DNA of 64,000 nt, from assembly GCF_900111895.1 (NCBI RefSeq), contig NZ_FOKB01000001.1, forward strand, positions 1 through 64,000. Reading direction: 5' to 3'. Positions 23,604 through 32,577 of this stretch are shown piece by piece. The position numbers and the translations under genes are program-made. Positions within the stretch are counted from its first letter, which is position 1. The number at the start of each line of letters is the position of its first letter. The notes under the pieces were generated by a model, which saw only the letters and a program-made list of their open reading frames with translations, was not told the DNA's origin and did no database searches. The DNA is from Pseudomonas simiae. Its GTDB lineage: Bacteria > Pseudomonadota > Gammaproteobacteria > Pseudomonadales > Pseudomonadaceae.

Positions 23604-25148
23604 TCAGAGGGTGTAGTGCTCACTCAGCAAGCGCGGCGGCAAGCCCAACTCCCTGCGCAAGCCGTTCTCGCTGAACGGTTCGGGGTTGGTCGTGGTTGGG
23701 GCGGTGGCCGGGTCGTTATCGAAGTCGAACGGTTCGGCGGACGTTGGCAGGCCCAGGGCTTGAAGTTCTTCGTTGGAAACCTGAATACGTGCTAGGTTGC
23801 CGTCCGCGGCCGCCTCACTGAACCCGTGCAGTCGCGTGCCGGTAATGTGGTTATACGCGTGGCATAGCTGGTGGAACAGTGCGATGATGCTGGGTTGATG
23901 GGAGCGGGTGTCAGTGGTGTTCAACCCTATTTGCCCTCCATAAGAGGGCGTGCCTGGATGGCCATTCTCTATAAACGCACCGTCGCGGGTCGCGGGGTCA
24001 GCGCTGAACCTGGTGGATGGCGTGTCACTGAGCTCATTGATCGCAACCGGGATACCACTCTCGAGCGCCGCCCTCTGCGGCACGGCCAGCAGTTGTCGGC
24101 CGGTCGGGGAAGTGTTCAGCAGCCGCAGGTCATCGTTGATGCGCTCAACGAACTGCGGGCTACCTACGACCGTCACTCCGCTCTCCTGGATATTCCCGGG
24201 CTCGACCTGAAGGTTGCCCGTCGCCGGTTCGCCAGGGGCAAACGCGTTCAGTCTGTCCCACTCCTCTGATGAGGTCGGGAACTTGATGGACAGCTCGGTC
24301 AGGAGGCTGTGGTACGTCATGTCATCAGGCTTGAGCAAGGTGACTTCATTCCTTCCTTCACCGGCAAAAATGACGTTGGTAGCGTCGCCGGCTTCGATGT
24401 GGTCGTCGCCTGGGCCGCCACTGAGAATGCTGTGGCCGTGGCCGCCGATGATGAAGTCATTGCCGTCGCCACCATCGATGAAGGAGGCGCCGGCGGCGAC
24501 TATTTCATCGTCCCCTGGACCACCATACGCAGTGATGTTGGCATCAAACTTCGCCAGGATCATATCGTCGCCGGGCCCGGTTTCGATATGGCTCGACCCT
24601 TGGAAGACCGTCACGCTGTCATGACCCGGTCCGGTAGAAATGTTGGCAAGGGGAGCAGTGCTGATCACAAAGTCGTTGCCTTCGCCGGTGTCAACGATGA
24701 CGGGGTTTTCGATCCTGTCATCGATCTGCACAACGTCTGAGCCGCCCTGAGTGATGACCACCAACGCCTGATCCCGGCTGGCGGGGATGATGCAGTACTT
24801 TGCGTCGTTGACCTCAAGCGTGACGGTCGTGGACGGCAGCGCGGCGTGTGACCGGTTGACGGCAATCGTGTGAATCGCCCCCGATTCGGGCACATACTTT
24901 CGCAGAACAATGACGTCATCGTGGTCCTGCGTGGTGACTATCAGTTGATCCGCATCTGCGCTCACCCTGCGTTCGATCGTCAGTTGGTTGCTCGAATGCA
25001 GCAGCACCTCAATGCTCCCCTGTGCGTCAGGATGCTCGTTATTGCTGGGGGGGACAGGTCTCTGCCCCCAGGCTGCCCCATGAATGATCTGGAATCCCTG
25101 GGCGGTTATCTGGTTTATTTCCAGTTCGTATTGGCCTGCAATGGTCAT
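23604..25148 (-). CDS. RTX-repeat protein with degenerate M91-type metallopeptidase domain
   Basis: A 514-residue protein with no signal peptide. Residues about 150-265 carry RTX-like calcium-binding nonapeptides (TGEGNDFV, TGPGDDMIL, GGPGDDEIVA, GGDGNDFIIGG, GGPGDDHIEAG). The C-terminal 200 residues match the M91 (NleD/HopH1-like) family pattern, including SNEELQALGLP, FDFDNDPAT and ENGLRRELGLP. The zinc motif reads HQLCH (residues 426-430, bases 23859-23873), so the catalytic Glu of HExxH is a Gln (codon CAG). The protein is probably an inactive or altered protease unless another residue serves as base. The start follows GGGAG. The gene lies between aruE and ribH and looks accessory. Confidence 0.75.
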   Translation of the reverse strand: MTIAGQYELEINQITAQGFQIIHGAAWGQRPVPPSNNEHPDAQGSIEVLLHSSNQLTIERRVSADADQLIVTTQDHDDVIVLRKYVPESGAIHTIAVNRSHAALPSTTVTLEVNDAKYCIIPASRDQALVVITQGGSDVVQIDDRIENPVIVDTGEGNDFVISTAPLANISTGPGHDSVTVFQGSSHIETGPGDDMILAKFDANITAYGGPGDDEIVAAGASFIDGGDGNDFIIGGHGHSILSGGPGDDHIEAGDATNVIFAGEGRNEVTLLKPDDMTYHSLLTELSIKFPTSSEEWDRLNAFAPGEPATGNLQVEPGNIQESGVTVVGSPQFVERINDDLRLLNTSPTGRQLLAVPQRAALESGIPVAINELSDTPSTRFSADPATRDGAFIENGHPGTPSYGGQIGLNTTDTRSHQPSIIALFHQLCHAYNHITGTRLHGFSEAAADGNLARIQVSNEELQALGLPTSAEPFDFDNDPATAPTTTNPEPFSENGLRRELGLPPRLLSEHYTL

Positions 25149-25262
25149 GCGAAGATCTCCCTATCTAACAAGTAATGTCGCCGGTACGGCGCGTCAGCGT
25201 TACTAAATAGAAAGGCGCAGGGGGCAGGGGGGTAATTAATTAGTGCGAAGCCAGACCCCAAT

Positions 25263-25300
25263 AAAAAAACGCCCCGGCAAGAGCACTTGCCGGGGCGTTT
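25263..25300 (-). terminator. Terminator of the lumazine synthase gene
   Basis: AAACGCCCCGGCAAG / CTTGCCGGGGCGTTT hairpin followed on the minus strand by T's. It separates ribH from the downstream RTX/M91 gene, which therefore needs its own promoter within about 110 bases. Confidence 0.9.
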
Positions 25301-25319
25301 CTTTGACGGGCTGAGGGGG

Positions 25320-25826
25320 TCAGACGGCCAGTTTTTGCTCACTGCGACGGATCGCGCGCACCTTGTGCAGCGTGTCGGCGCAGGTACGTGCAGCTTCCTG
25401 GCCTTTGTGCACAAAGTGCTCGTAGAAGAAGGTCTGGTGTTCGCTGCCGGCGTGGAAGTGATGCGGGGTCAGGGACACCGAGAACACCGGCACTTCGGTT
25501 TCCAGCTGAACCTGCATCAGGCCGCTCACCACCGATTGGGCAACGAATTCGTGGCGGTAGATGCCACCGTCGACCACCAGTGCGGCAGCAACGATGCCGG
25601 CGTAGCGACCGGTCTTGGCAAGCAGCTTGGCGTGCAGGGGCATTTCAAAGGCGCCGCCGACTTCGAAGAAATCGATGTCCGATTCCTGGTAGCCCTGGGC
25701 GATCATTTCGGCGAGGAAGCCTTTGCGCGATTGGTCGACAATATCCTTGTGCCAGCAGGCCTGGATAAACGCGACGCGCTCGCCGTGGTGGTTTTTGCTT
25801 TTGCTATCGATTGCGGTAGGTTGCAT
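25320..25826 (-). CDS. ribH: 6,7-dimethyl-8-ribityllumazine synthase, stand-alone (RibH2-like)
   Basis: A 168-residue lumazine synthase that condenses the pyrimidine precursor with dihydroxybutanone phosphate in riboflavin synthesis. Visible: VAFIQACWHKDIVDQSRKGF, FFEVGGAFEMPLHAKLLA, ALVVDGGIYRHEFVAQSVV and SVSLTPHHFH. The sequence is closer to the type-II (Brucella RibH2-like) form than to the standard Pseudomonas rib-operon copy, judged by eye. It is monocistronic behind an FMN riboswitch. An RNA hairpin CCUGUUU/AAACAGG (25836-25856) includes the ribosome site CAGGAG, which suggests control of translation. Confidence 0.9.
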   Translation of the reverse strand: MQPTAIDSKSKNHHGERVAFIQACWHKDIVDQSRKGFLAEMIAQGYQESDIDFFEVGGAFEMPLHAKLLAKTGRYAGIVAAALVVDGGIYRHEFVAQSVVSGLMQVQLETEVPVFSVSLTPHHFHAGSEHQTFFYEHFVHKGQEAARTCADTLHKVRAIRRSEQKLAV

Positions 25827-25835
25827 GTTCTGACT

Positions 25836-25856
25836 CCTGTTTAAGAAAAAAACAGG
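25836..25856 (-). promoter_or_regulatory. SD-sequestering hairpin, candidate riboswitch expression platform
   Basis: CCTGTTT and AAACAGG pair across a 7-base loop on the minus strand; the second arm is the start of the ribH Shine-Dalgarno CAGGAG. Sequestration of this site when FMN is bound is the usual mode for such riboswitches. Confidence 0.6.
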
Positions 25857-25925
25857 GCGTTATGAATCGAATGGGATTTAAGGGTACGCGAACACAATAG
25901 GTGCGCGGCCCTTAGGTGCCAATCC

Positions 25926-26089
25926 CGTTCTCTCTTCATCCGGACTATGACCGTCGGCCCCGGGATCACACCGGGTCTGCTGACCTTGCCGCCGTCCTGC
26001 AAGAGCAGTTCGAGGCGCCAAGCGCTCGCGGGCTATACACATTGCGTGTAATTACCGCCGGTGGGGAATTGCACCCCGCCCTGAGAACG
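25926..26089 (-). ncRNA. FMN riboswitch (RFN element)
   Basis: Read on the minus strand the conserved RFN blocks appear in order: CTCAGGGCGGGGTGCAATTC, CCCACCGGCGGT, AGCCCGCGAGCGCTTG, GTCAGCAGACCCGGTGTGAT, CCGACGGTCATAGTCCGGAT, then GAAGAGAG. The terminal stem P1 is CGTTCTC/GAGAACG. A 7-bp hairpin CCGCCAG/CTGGCGG lies just 5' (26093-26110). It precedes ribH with a leader of about 100 bases. Confidence 0.95.
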
Positions 26090-26281
26090 TTGCCGCCAGA
26101 ACCCTGGCGGCGGAGAGTTTTTAACATGGTTTTTCAAAAACTGCACGATCGCTGTATCGATAAGCTATATCGGTTTGTTTGGTTGGTATTCGATTGAGCA
26201 ACGATGGGGCTTGATATTCCGAGGCTTTGCCCGCAGTAATCATCGATACAAGAAATTTAATACTTCTCAGAGGCTTGTTTC

Positions 26282-27286
26282 ATGTCTGTGATCGACCTGC
26301 GCAGCGACACCGTGACCCAACCCACCCCCGGCATGCGGGACGCGATGGCCACCGCCGTCAGCGGCGATGACGTGTATGGCGAGGACCCCAGCGTCAATCG
26401 CCTCGAAGCCGAACTGGCCAAGCGCCTGGGCTTTGCCGCCGCCTTGTTCGTGCCGACGGGCACCATGAGCAACCTGTTGGCGTTGATGGCCCACTGTGAG
26501 CGCGGCGAGGAGTACATCGTCGGTCAGCAGGCCCATACCTACAAATACGAAGGCGGTGGCGCGGCGGTGCTCGGTTCGATCCAGCCGCAACCACTGGAAG
26601 TGCAGGCCGATGGTTCGCTGGACCTGGACCAGGTGCTCGCGGCGATCAAGCCCGACGACTTCCATTTCGCCCGCACCCGTTTGCTGGCGCTGGAAAACAC
26701 CATGCAAGGCAAGGTATTGCCGCTGGATTACCTGGCAAAGGCGCGGGCGTTCACCCGTGAGCATGACCTGGCCCTGCATCTGGATGGCGCGCGGCTCTAC
26801 AACGCGGCGGTCAAGCTGGGGGTGGATGCGCGCGAGATCGCCCAACATTTCGATTCGGTGTCGGTGTGCCTGTCCAAAGGCCTGGGCGCACCGATTGGCT
26901 CGGTGTTGTGCGGTTCCACGGCGTTGATCGCCAAGGCCCGGCGCCTGCGCAAGATGGTGGGCGGTGGCATGCGCCAGGCCGGTTCACTGGCGGCGGCCGG
27001 GTTGTACGCCTTGGATCATCAGGTTCAGCGTCTTGCGGAGGATCACGCCAATGCCCACTGGCTGGGCGACGCCTTGCGCCAGGCCGGTTATGAGGTGGAG
27101 CCCGTGCAGACCAACATGGTCTATGTGCAGATCGGTGACCAGGCCCAGGCCTTGAAGGCGTTTGCCGCCGAACGCGGTATCACGTTGAGCGCCGCCCCGC
27201 GCCTGCGCATGGTCACGCATTTGGATGTCAGTCGGGCGCAGATCGAGCGCGTCGCGCAGACATTCGTCGAATTTTCGCGGAAATGA
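26282..27286 (+). CDS. ltaE: Low-specificity L-threonine aldolase
   Basis: A 334-residue fold-type-I PLP enzyme that splits threonine or allo-threonine into glycine and acetaldehyde, and acts on related beta-hydroxy amino acids. Typical N-terminus [19 protein letters not shown], substrate/PLP region [22 protein letters not shown], and PLP lysine in [16 protein letters not shown]. The start follows AGAGG. It stands upstream of alaS. Confidence 0.92.
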   Translation: MSVIDLRSDTVTQPTPGMRDAMATAVSGDDVYGEDPSVNRLEAELAKRLGFAAALFVPTGTMSNLLALMAHCERGEEYIVGQQAHTYKYEGGGAAVLGSIQPQPLEVQADGSLDLDQVLAAIKPDDFHFARTRLLALENTMQGKVLPLDYLAKARAFTREHDLALHLDGARLYNAAVKLGVDAREIAQHFDSVSVCLSKGLGAPIGSVLCGSTALIAKARRLRKMVGGGMRQAGSLAAAGLYALDHQVQRLAEDHANAHWLGDALRQAGYEVEPVQTNMVYVQIGDQAQALKAFAAERGITLSAAPRLRMVTHLDVSRAQIERVAQTFVEFSRK

Positions 27287-27338
27287 CAGTGCAGACCGTC
27301 TAATTGAACGTTTCAATCGTATAAACACGCTGTACCAC

Positions 27339-27372
27339 CGGCAAAGGGCCGATATAATGCGGCCCTTTGCCG
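27339..27372 (+). promoter_or_regulatory. alaS promoter: -10 box inside a perfect 13-bp inverted repeat
   Basis: Arms CGGCAAAGGGCCG (27339-27351) and CGGCCCTTTGCCG (27360-27372) are perfectly complementary and flank ATATAATG, which contains the -10 box TATAAT (27353-27358). E. coli alanyl-tRNA synthetase represses its own gene by binding a palindrome around the transcription start; this arrangement is similar. No T-tract follows, so a terminator is less likely. Confidence 0.7.
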
Positions 27373-27432
27373 TCGCTCCGTCTGATGATGTTGCGCACTG
27401 GCCTTTGGCCGCAGCCTCCGTGGAAGAACCTA

Positions 27433-30051
27433 ATGAAAAGCGCAGAAATCCGTGAAGCCTTCCTTCGCTTCTTCGAAGAGCAAGGTCACACCCGTGTCGC
27501 CTCCAGCTCCTTGATCCCAGGCAATGACCCAACCCTGCTGTTCACCAACGCGGGGATGAACCAGTTCAAGGACTGCTTCCTGGGCCAGGAAAAGCGCGCG
27601 TACACCCGCGCCGTCAGCAGCCAGAAATGCGTCCGCGCCGGTGGCAAGCACAACGACCTGGAAAACGTCGGCTACACCGCCCGTCACCACACTTTTTTCG
27701 AAATGCTCGGCAACTTCAGCTTTGGCGATTATTTCAAGCAAGACGCGATCAACTTCGCCTGGACCTTCCTCACCGGCGTGCTGAAGCTGCCCAAGGAAAA
27801 ACTCTGGGTTACCGTCTACGCCAGCGATGACGAGGCCTACGACATTTGGACCAAAGAAGTCGGCGTGCCGGCTGAGCGCATGGTGCGCATCGGTGACAAC
27901 AAAGGCGCTCCATACGCCTCCGACAACTTCTGGACCATGGGCGATACCGGCCCGTGCGGCCCTTGCACCGAGATCTTCTACGACCACGGCGCCGACATCT
28001 GGGGCGGCCCACCGGGCTCGCCAGAGGAGGACGGCGACCGTTACATCGAGATCTGGAACAACGTGTTCATGCAGTTCAACCGCACCGCCGACGGCGTGTT
28101 GCATCCGTTGCCAGCGCCGTCGGTGGATACCGGTATGGGCCTGGAGCGGATCAGTGCGGTGATGCAGCACGTGCATTCCAACTACGAGATCGACCTGTTC
28201 CAAAGCCTGCTGGCCGCGGCGGCCAAGGCCATTGGTTGCACCAATGAAGACCAGGCCTCGCTGAAAGTCGTGGCTGACCATATCCGGTCCTGCGGCTTCC
28301 TGATTGCCGACGGCGTGCTGCCGTCCAACGAAGGCCGTGGCTATGTGCTGCGTCGCATCATCCGTCGTGCTTGCCGTCACGGTAACAAGCTGGGTGCCAA
28401 CGGCAGCTTCTTCTATCAGATCGTCGCGGCCCTGGTGGCCGAGATGGGCGAAGCCTTCCCGGAACTCAAGCAGAACCAGGCGCATATCGAGCGCGTGCTC
28501 AAAGCTGAAGAAGAGCAGTTCGCCAAGACCCTGGAACAGGGCCTGAAGATCCTTGAGCAGGACCTTGCCAACCTGCAAGGCTCCGTCGTGCCGGGCGACG
28601 TAGTGTTCAAGCTCTACGACACCTACGGTTTCCCGATGGACTTGACCGGCGACATCGCCCGTGAGCGCAACCTGACCCTCGACGAGGAAGGTTTCGAACG
28701 CGAGATGGAAGCCCAGCGTGTGCGCGCACGTTCGGCCAGCTCGTTCGGCATGGACTACAACAGCCTGGTCAAGGTTGACGTGGCCACCGAATTCACCGGC
28801 TACAAGGCCACCCGTGGTGCGGCCAAAGTGGTTGCTCTCTATAAGGAAGGCCAGTCGGTCGACGTATTGAACGAAGGGGATGACGGCGTGGTGGTTCTGG
28901 ACCAGACGCCGTTCTACGCCGAGTCCGGTGGCCAGATCGGCGACTGCGGTTTCCTTGAAGCCTCGTCCGGACGTTTTGACGTACGCGACACCACCAAGAC
29001 GGGCGGCGCGTTCCTGCACCACGGTGTGTTGGCGTCGGGCAGCCTGACCGTCGGTTCGCCGGTCGAGGCGCAAGTGGACGCCGATGTGCGCCACGCCACC
29101 TCGCTGAACCATTCGGCCACGCACTTGCTGCACGCCGCGCTGCGCCAGGTACTGGGCGAGCACGTCCAGCAGAAAGGGTCGTTGGTCGACAGCCAGCGCC
29201 TGCGCTTCGACTTCAGCCACTTTGAAGCGATCAAGCCGGAGCAGATCAAGGCCCTGGAAGACATCGTCAACGCCGAGATTCGCAAGAACACTGCAGTCGA
29301 AACCGAAGAAACCGATATCGAGACCGCCAAGGCCAAGGGCGCCATGGCGCTGTTCGGCGAGAAGTACGGCGACAGCGTGCGCGTATTGAGCATGGGCGGC
29401 GATTTCTCGGTAGAACTGTGTGGCGGTATCCACGCCAACCGTACCGGCGACATCGCCCTGCTGAAGATCATCAGCGAAGGTGGCGTGGCGTCCGGTGTGC
29501 GTCGTATCGAGGCAGTCACCGGCGCTGCGGCCCTGGCCTACCTCAATGCGGCTGAAGAACAACTCAAGGAAGCGGCCAGCCTGGTCAAGGGCAGCCGCGA
29601 CAACCTGATCGACAAACTGTCCGCTGTGCTGGAGCGCAACCGCGCGCTGGAGAAACAGCTGGAGCAGTTGCAAGCCAAGGCGGCCAGCGCGGCAGGCGAC
29701 GATCTGTCGGCTTCTGCGGTGGACGTCAAGGATGTGAAAGTCCTGGCTGCACGCCTGGACGGTCAGGACGGCAAGGCGCTGTTGGCTTTGGTCGATCAGT
29801 TGAAGAACAAGCTCGGCCGCGCAGTGATCCTGCTCGGCGGTGTCCATGAGGATAAGGTCGTTCTGGTTGCCGGCGTAACCAAGGACCTGACTGGCCAACT
29901 CAAGGCCGGTGATTTGATGAAGCAAGCCGCCGCGGCAGTGGGCGGGAAGGGCGGTGGTCGTCCGGACATGGCGCAAGGCGGTGGTGTCGACGCCGGTGCC
30001 CTGGACGCAGCCCTGGCCCTGACCGTGCCATTTGTCGAGGCAGGTATTTAA
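27433..30051 (+). CDS. alaS: Alanyl-tRNA synthetase
   Basis: An 872-residue class-II synthetase that charges tRNA-Ala. N-terminal aminoacylation domain with [20 protein letters not shown] and [10 protein letters not shown]; editing domain zinc motif [13 protein letters not shown] with the matching [13 protein letters not shown]-terminal C-Ala domain with the glycine-rich [15 protein letters not shown]. The start [14 protein letters not shown] is at 27433; in-frame ATGs further up would add unconserved residues that overlap the promoter. Confidence 0.98.
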   Translation: MKSAEIREAFLRFFEEQGHTRVASSSLIPGNDPTLLFTNAGMNQFKDCFLGQEKRAYTRAVSSQKCVRAGGKHNDLENVGYTARHHTFFEMLGNFSFGDYFKQDAINFAWTFLTGVLKLPKEKLWVTVYASDDEAYDIWTKEVGVPAERMVRIGDNKGAPYASDNFWTMGDTGPCGPCTEIFYDHGADIWGGPPGSPEEDGDRYIEIWNNVFMQFNRTADGVLHPLPAPSVDTGMGLERISAVMQHVHSNYEIDLFQSLLAAAAKAIGCTNEDQASLKVVADHIRSCGFLIADGVLPSNEGRGYVLRRIIRRACRHGNKLGANGSFFYQIVAALVAEMGEAFPELKQNQAHIERVLKAEEEQFAKTLEQGLKILEQDLANLQGSVVPGDVVFKLYDTYGFPMDLTGDIARERNLTLDEEGFEREMEAQRVRARSASSFGMDYNSLVKVDVATEFTGYKATRGAAKVVALYKEGQSVDVLNEGDDGVVVLDQTPFYAESGGQIGDCGFLEASSGRFDVRDTTKTGGAFLHHGVLASGSLTVGSPVEAQVDADVRHATSLNHSATHLLHAALRQVLGEHVQQKGSLVDSQRLRFDFSHFEAIKPEQIKALEDIVNAEIRKNTAVETEETDIETAKAKGAMALFGEKYGDSVRVLSMGGDFSVELCGGIHANRTGDIALLKIISEGGVASGVRRIEAVTGAAALAYLNAAEEQLKEAASLVKGSRDNLIDKLSAVLERNRALEKQLEQLQAKAASAAGDDLSASAVDVKDVKVLAARLDGQDGKALLALVDQLKNKLGRAVILLGGVHEDKVVLVAGVTKDLTGQLKAGDLMKQAAAAVGGKGGGRPDMAQGGGVDAGALDAALALTVPFVEAGI

Positions 30052-30064
30052 GGCATTGTTAACC

Positions 30065-30087
30065 GGCCCGTGATCTAGTCACGGGCC
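30065..30087 (+). terminator. Hairpin after alaS
   Basis: A perfect 9-bp stem GGCCCGTGA / TCACGGGCC with a 5-base loop; only a mixed TGTTCGG follows, so it is a partial terminator or a 3' stabiliser before lysC. Confidence 0.5.
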
Positions 30088-30146
30088 TGTTCGGTGCTGG
30101 TTGATTGAATATTAGGCGCCCCTTTACGGGCTGAGGCGGCTTAGAA

Positions 30147-31388
30147 ATGGCTTTGATCGTACAGAAATTTGGAGGCACCTCGGTCGGCTCTGTCGAAAGA
30201 ATCGAGCAGGTGGCCGACAAGGTTAAGAAATTCCGCGATGCCGGCGACGACCTGGTGGTGGTGCTGTCGGCGATGAGCGGCGAGACCAATCGCCTGATCG
30301 ATCTGGCCAAGGCAATCAGTGGTGATCAACAGCCGCTCCCGCGTGAGCTGGACGTGATCGTGTCCACCGGCGAGCAGGTGACCATCGCCTTGCTGGCCAT
30401 GGCGCTGAACAAGCGCGGTGTGCCGGCGGTGTCCTACACTGGCAGCCAGGTACGCATCCTTACCGACAGCGCGCATACCAAGGCGCGCATTCTGCAGATC
30501 GACGATCAGAAAATCCGTACGGATCTGAAAGCCGGTCGCGTGGTAGTGGTAGCGGGCTTCCAGGGTGTGGACGAGCAGGGCAACATCACCACCCTCGGCC
30601 GTGGCGGTTCGGACACCACCGGCGTGGCGCTGGCAGCGGCGCTCAAGGCCGATGAATGCCAGATCTACACCGATGTGGACGGTGTCTACACCACTGACCC
30701 GCGTGTGGTGTCCGTGGCTCAGCGCCTGGACAAGATCACCTTTGAAGAGATGCTGGAAATGGCCAGCCTCGGTTCCAAGGTTTTGCAGATCCGTGCGGTG
30801 GAATTCGCCGGCAAGTACAACGTTCCGCTGCGCGTATTGCACAGCTTCAAAGAGGGTCCGGGCACCCTCATTACTATTGATGAAGAGGAATCCATGGAAC
30901 AGCCGATCATTTCCGGTATCGCTTTCAACCGTGATGAAGCCAAGCTGACTATCCGTGGCGTGCCGGACACCCCGGGCGTGGCGTTCAAGATCCTGGGCCC
31001 GATCAGCGGCGCGAACATTGAAGTCGACATGATCGTGCAGAACGTTTCGCACGATAACACCACCGATTTCACCTTCACCGTGCACCGCAACGAGTACGAT
31101 GCGGCGGAGCGGATCCTGCAGAACACGGCGAAGGAAATCGGCGCCCGTGAAGTGGTCGGCGATACCAAGATTGCCAAGGTGTCGATCGTGGGTGTGGGCA
31201 TGCGTTCCCATGCCGGCGTTGCCAGCCGTATGTTCGAAGCCCTGGCCAAGGAAAGCATCAACATCCAGATGATCTCCACTTCGGAAATCAAGGTCTCGGT
31301 GGTGATTGAAGAGAAGTACCTGGAACTGGCTGTACGCGCGCTGCATACCGCTTTTGAGCTGGACGCTCCGGCCCGACAGGGCGAGTGA
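30147..31388 (+). CDS. lysC: Aspartate kinase (aspartokinase)
   Basis: A 413-residue enzyme that phosphorylates aspartate at the entry to lysine, threonine, methionine and diaminopimelate synthesis. Kinase domain N-terminus MALIVQKFGGTSVGSVERIE, active-site VSTGEQVTIALLAMAL and GRGGSDTTGVALAAAL; two C-terminal ACT domains for feedback control. An in-frame ATG at residue 250 with GAGGA upstream (30894-31388, 164 residues) would give a separate regulatory beta subunit, as described for some lysC genes. Confidence 0.96.
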   Translation: MALIVQKFGGTSVGSVERIEQVADKVKKFRDAGDDLVVVLSAMSGETNRLIDLAKAISGDQQPLPRELDVIVSTGEQVTIALLAMALNKRGVPAVSYTGSQVRILTDSAHTKARILQIDDQKIRTDLKAGRVVVVAGFQGVDEQGNITTLGRGGSDTTGVALAAALKADECQIYTDVDGVYTTDPRVVSVAQRLDKITFEEMLEMASLGSKVLQIRAVEFAGKYNVPLRVLHSFKEGPGTLITIDEEESMEQPIISGIAFNRDEAKLTIRGVPDTPGVAFKILGPISGANIEVDMIVQNVSHDNTTDFTFTVHRNEYDAAERILQNTAKEIGAREVVGDTKIAKVSIVGVGMRSHAGVASRMFEALAKESINIQMISTSEIKVSVVIEEKYLELAVRALHTAFELDAPARQGE

Positions 31389-31399
31389 CGAAGTGCCAG

Positions 31400-31432
31400 A
31401 AAGGCGCGGTTTACCGCGCCTTTCCTTTTTTT
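31400..31432 (+). terminator. Terminator of lysC
   Basis: AAAGGCGCGG / CCGCGCCTTT hairpin with 4-base loop followed by CCTTTTTTT. Confidence 0.92.
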
Positions 31433-31486
31433 GTAGGGCGCATGTTCTTTTGCGTGCGCTCGACAATACTTAGGCGGTAGGACTAT

Positions 31487-31520
31487 GGCCTTTGGGTTGT
31501 AGGTCGAAGGCCTTTTTTTT
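31487..31520 (+). terminator. Terminator-like hairpin in the rsmA leader region
   Basis: GGCCTT and AAGGCC enclose a 14-base loop and are followed by eight T's, 43 bases before the rsmA start. It may end read-through from lysC or attenuate an upstream rsmA promoter. Confidence 0.6.
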
Positions 31521-31562
31521 GCAGACTGTTGTTCCTGAACTGAAATGCGTGAGGAGAAAGGT

Positions 31563-31751
31563 ATGCTGATTCTGACTCGTCGTTGCGCAGAAAGCCTGAT
31601 TATCGGTGATGGCGAAATCACCGTGACCGTGCTCGGCGTCAAAGGCAATCAAGTGCGTATCGGGGTTAACGCTCCGAAAGAGGTGGCGGTACACCGCGAG
31701 GAAATCTACCTGCGGATCAAGAAAGAGAAGGACGAAGAACCAAGCCTTTAA
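31563..31751 (+). CDS. rsmA: Post-transcriptional regulator RsmA (CsrA)
   Basis: A 62-residue RNA-binding protein, [20 protein letters not shown] with [19 protein letters not shown] and [10 protein letters not shown], the CsrA fold. It binds GGA motifs in leaders to repress translation and is itself titrated by small RNAs under GacSA control, governing secondary metabolism and the switch between lifestyles. The start MLILTRR at 31563 was chosen over an upstream ATG because it is the universal N-terminus. The ribosome site GAGGAGA contains GGA, so autoregulation is possible. Confidence 0.97.
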   Translation: MLILTRRCAESLIIGDGEITVTVLGVKGNQVRIGVNAPKEVAVHREEIYLRIKKEKDEEPSL

Positions 31752-31770
31752 TTTTTATCGTTTTTTATGT

Positions 31771-31799
31771 TTGCAAACGGGGATGAACGTGGTTAATAT
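31771..31799 (+). promoter_or_regulatory. Sigma-70 promoter of tRNA-Ser
   Basis: TTGCAA (31771-31776), 17-bp spacer, TAATAT (31794-31799), about 15 bases before the tRNA. Confidence 0.65.
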
Positions 31800-31813
31800 A
31801 CGCCCCGTGTTGC

Positions 31814-31904
31814 GGAGAGCTGGCCGAGTGGCCGAAGGCGCTCCCCTGCTAAGGGAGTACACCTCAAAAGGGTGTCGGGGGTTCGAATCCCCCGTTCTCC
31901 GCCA
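31814..31904 (+). tRNA. tRNA-Ser (GCU)
   Basis: A 91-base tRNA with CCA encoded. Acceptor stem GGAGAGC; anticodon loop CTGCTAA in CTCCC/GGGAG stem gives anticodon GCT; long variable arm typical of serine; T arm GGGGGTTCGAATCCCCC. Confidence 0.96.
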
Positions 31905-31970
31905 TTATTTGCTTAGTACGTTGCAATCTGGTTTTTTCGGTAAGTTGTTGAAACTAAACGAAAAAATAGC

Positions 31971-31998
31971 TTTACATAGAGATTGAACGGCCTATAAT
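31971..31998 (+). promoter_or_regulatory. Sigma-70 promoter of the tRNA-Arg pair
   Basis: TTTACA (31971-31976), 16-bp spacer, TATAAT (31993-31998), 14 bases before the first tRNA-Arg. Confidence 0.75.
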
Positions 31999-32012
31999 GC
32001 GCGGCAACAAAT

Positions 32013-32089
32013 GCACTCGTAGCTCAGCTGGATAGAGTACTCGGCTACGAACCGAGCGGTCACAGGTTCGAATCCTGTCGAGTGCACCA
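32013..32089 (+). tRNA. tRNA-Arg (ACG), copy 1
   Basis: A 77-base tRNA; acceptor GCACTCG/CGAGTGC, anticodon ACG in TCGGCTACGAACCGA, T arm CACAGGTTCGAATCCTGT, CCA encoded. Identical to copy 2. Confidence 0.97.
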
Positions 32090-32160
32090 TTTAAGAGTCA
32101 GTTGCAGCATGCAGGTGATTCGGTTACAACCAGTTGTGATCTGGTCTAAAAACACAATCT

Positions 32161-32237
32161 GCACTCGTAGCTCAGCTGGATAGAGTACTCGGCTACGAAC
32201 CGAGCGGTCACAGGTTCGAATCCTGTCGAGTGCACCA
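32161..32237 (+). tRNA. tRNA-Arg (ACG), copy 2
   Basis: Identical over 77 bases to the copy at 32013. The 71-base spacer has no clear promoter, so both are probably processed from one transcript that ends at the following terminator. Confidence 0.97.
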
Positions 32238-32244
32238 TACAAAC

Positions 32245-32271
32245 AAAAAGCCCGCCTAGTGCGGGCTTTTT
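32245..32271 (+). terminator. Terminator of the tRNA-Arg transcript
   Basis: AAAAAGCCCGC / GCGGGCTTTTT hairpin with a 5-base loop and T-tract. Confidence 0.93.
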
Positions 32272-32577
32272 GCCGTCTGGGGTTTGTGTAGGATTTTTCG
32301 TTTTTCTCTCGCCTCCATGTGTTTTCCTTCCGCACTGCGTCGTCGCAGTTCATAGATGCAGCCAATGCTCAGCTTTGGCTCGCAAGCGCTTGTTCTTTCC
32401 AGTTTTTTGACGTTTAAAGTGGCCGGGCGGTGTATCATTGCGCCCGTCAGCCCCGCCGGGGCTTGTGGAATGCCTCCATGGACTTACCCAGTAGTTACTC
32501 AGTACCCCGTTTTACCAATCATGAATTGACTGATTGATCCTTCCGGCGTGCCCCGCTGCTGGGAGTGGAGTTCGCCT
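32272..32577. other. mgtE upstream region
   Basis: About 300 bases with no credible gene. There is a TTGACG (about 32406) with a TATCAT about 20 bases on, which is too loose for a firm promoter, and a hairpin AGCCCC-GCC-GGGGCT near 32450-32465. A magnesium-responsive leader was considered, but no known class was recognised. Confidence 0.35.

Noticed and set aside
27430..29976. An 848-codon minus-strand frame opposite alaS
   Set aside because: Shadow of alaS, no recognisable domain and no promoter or ribosome site.
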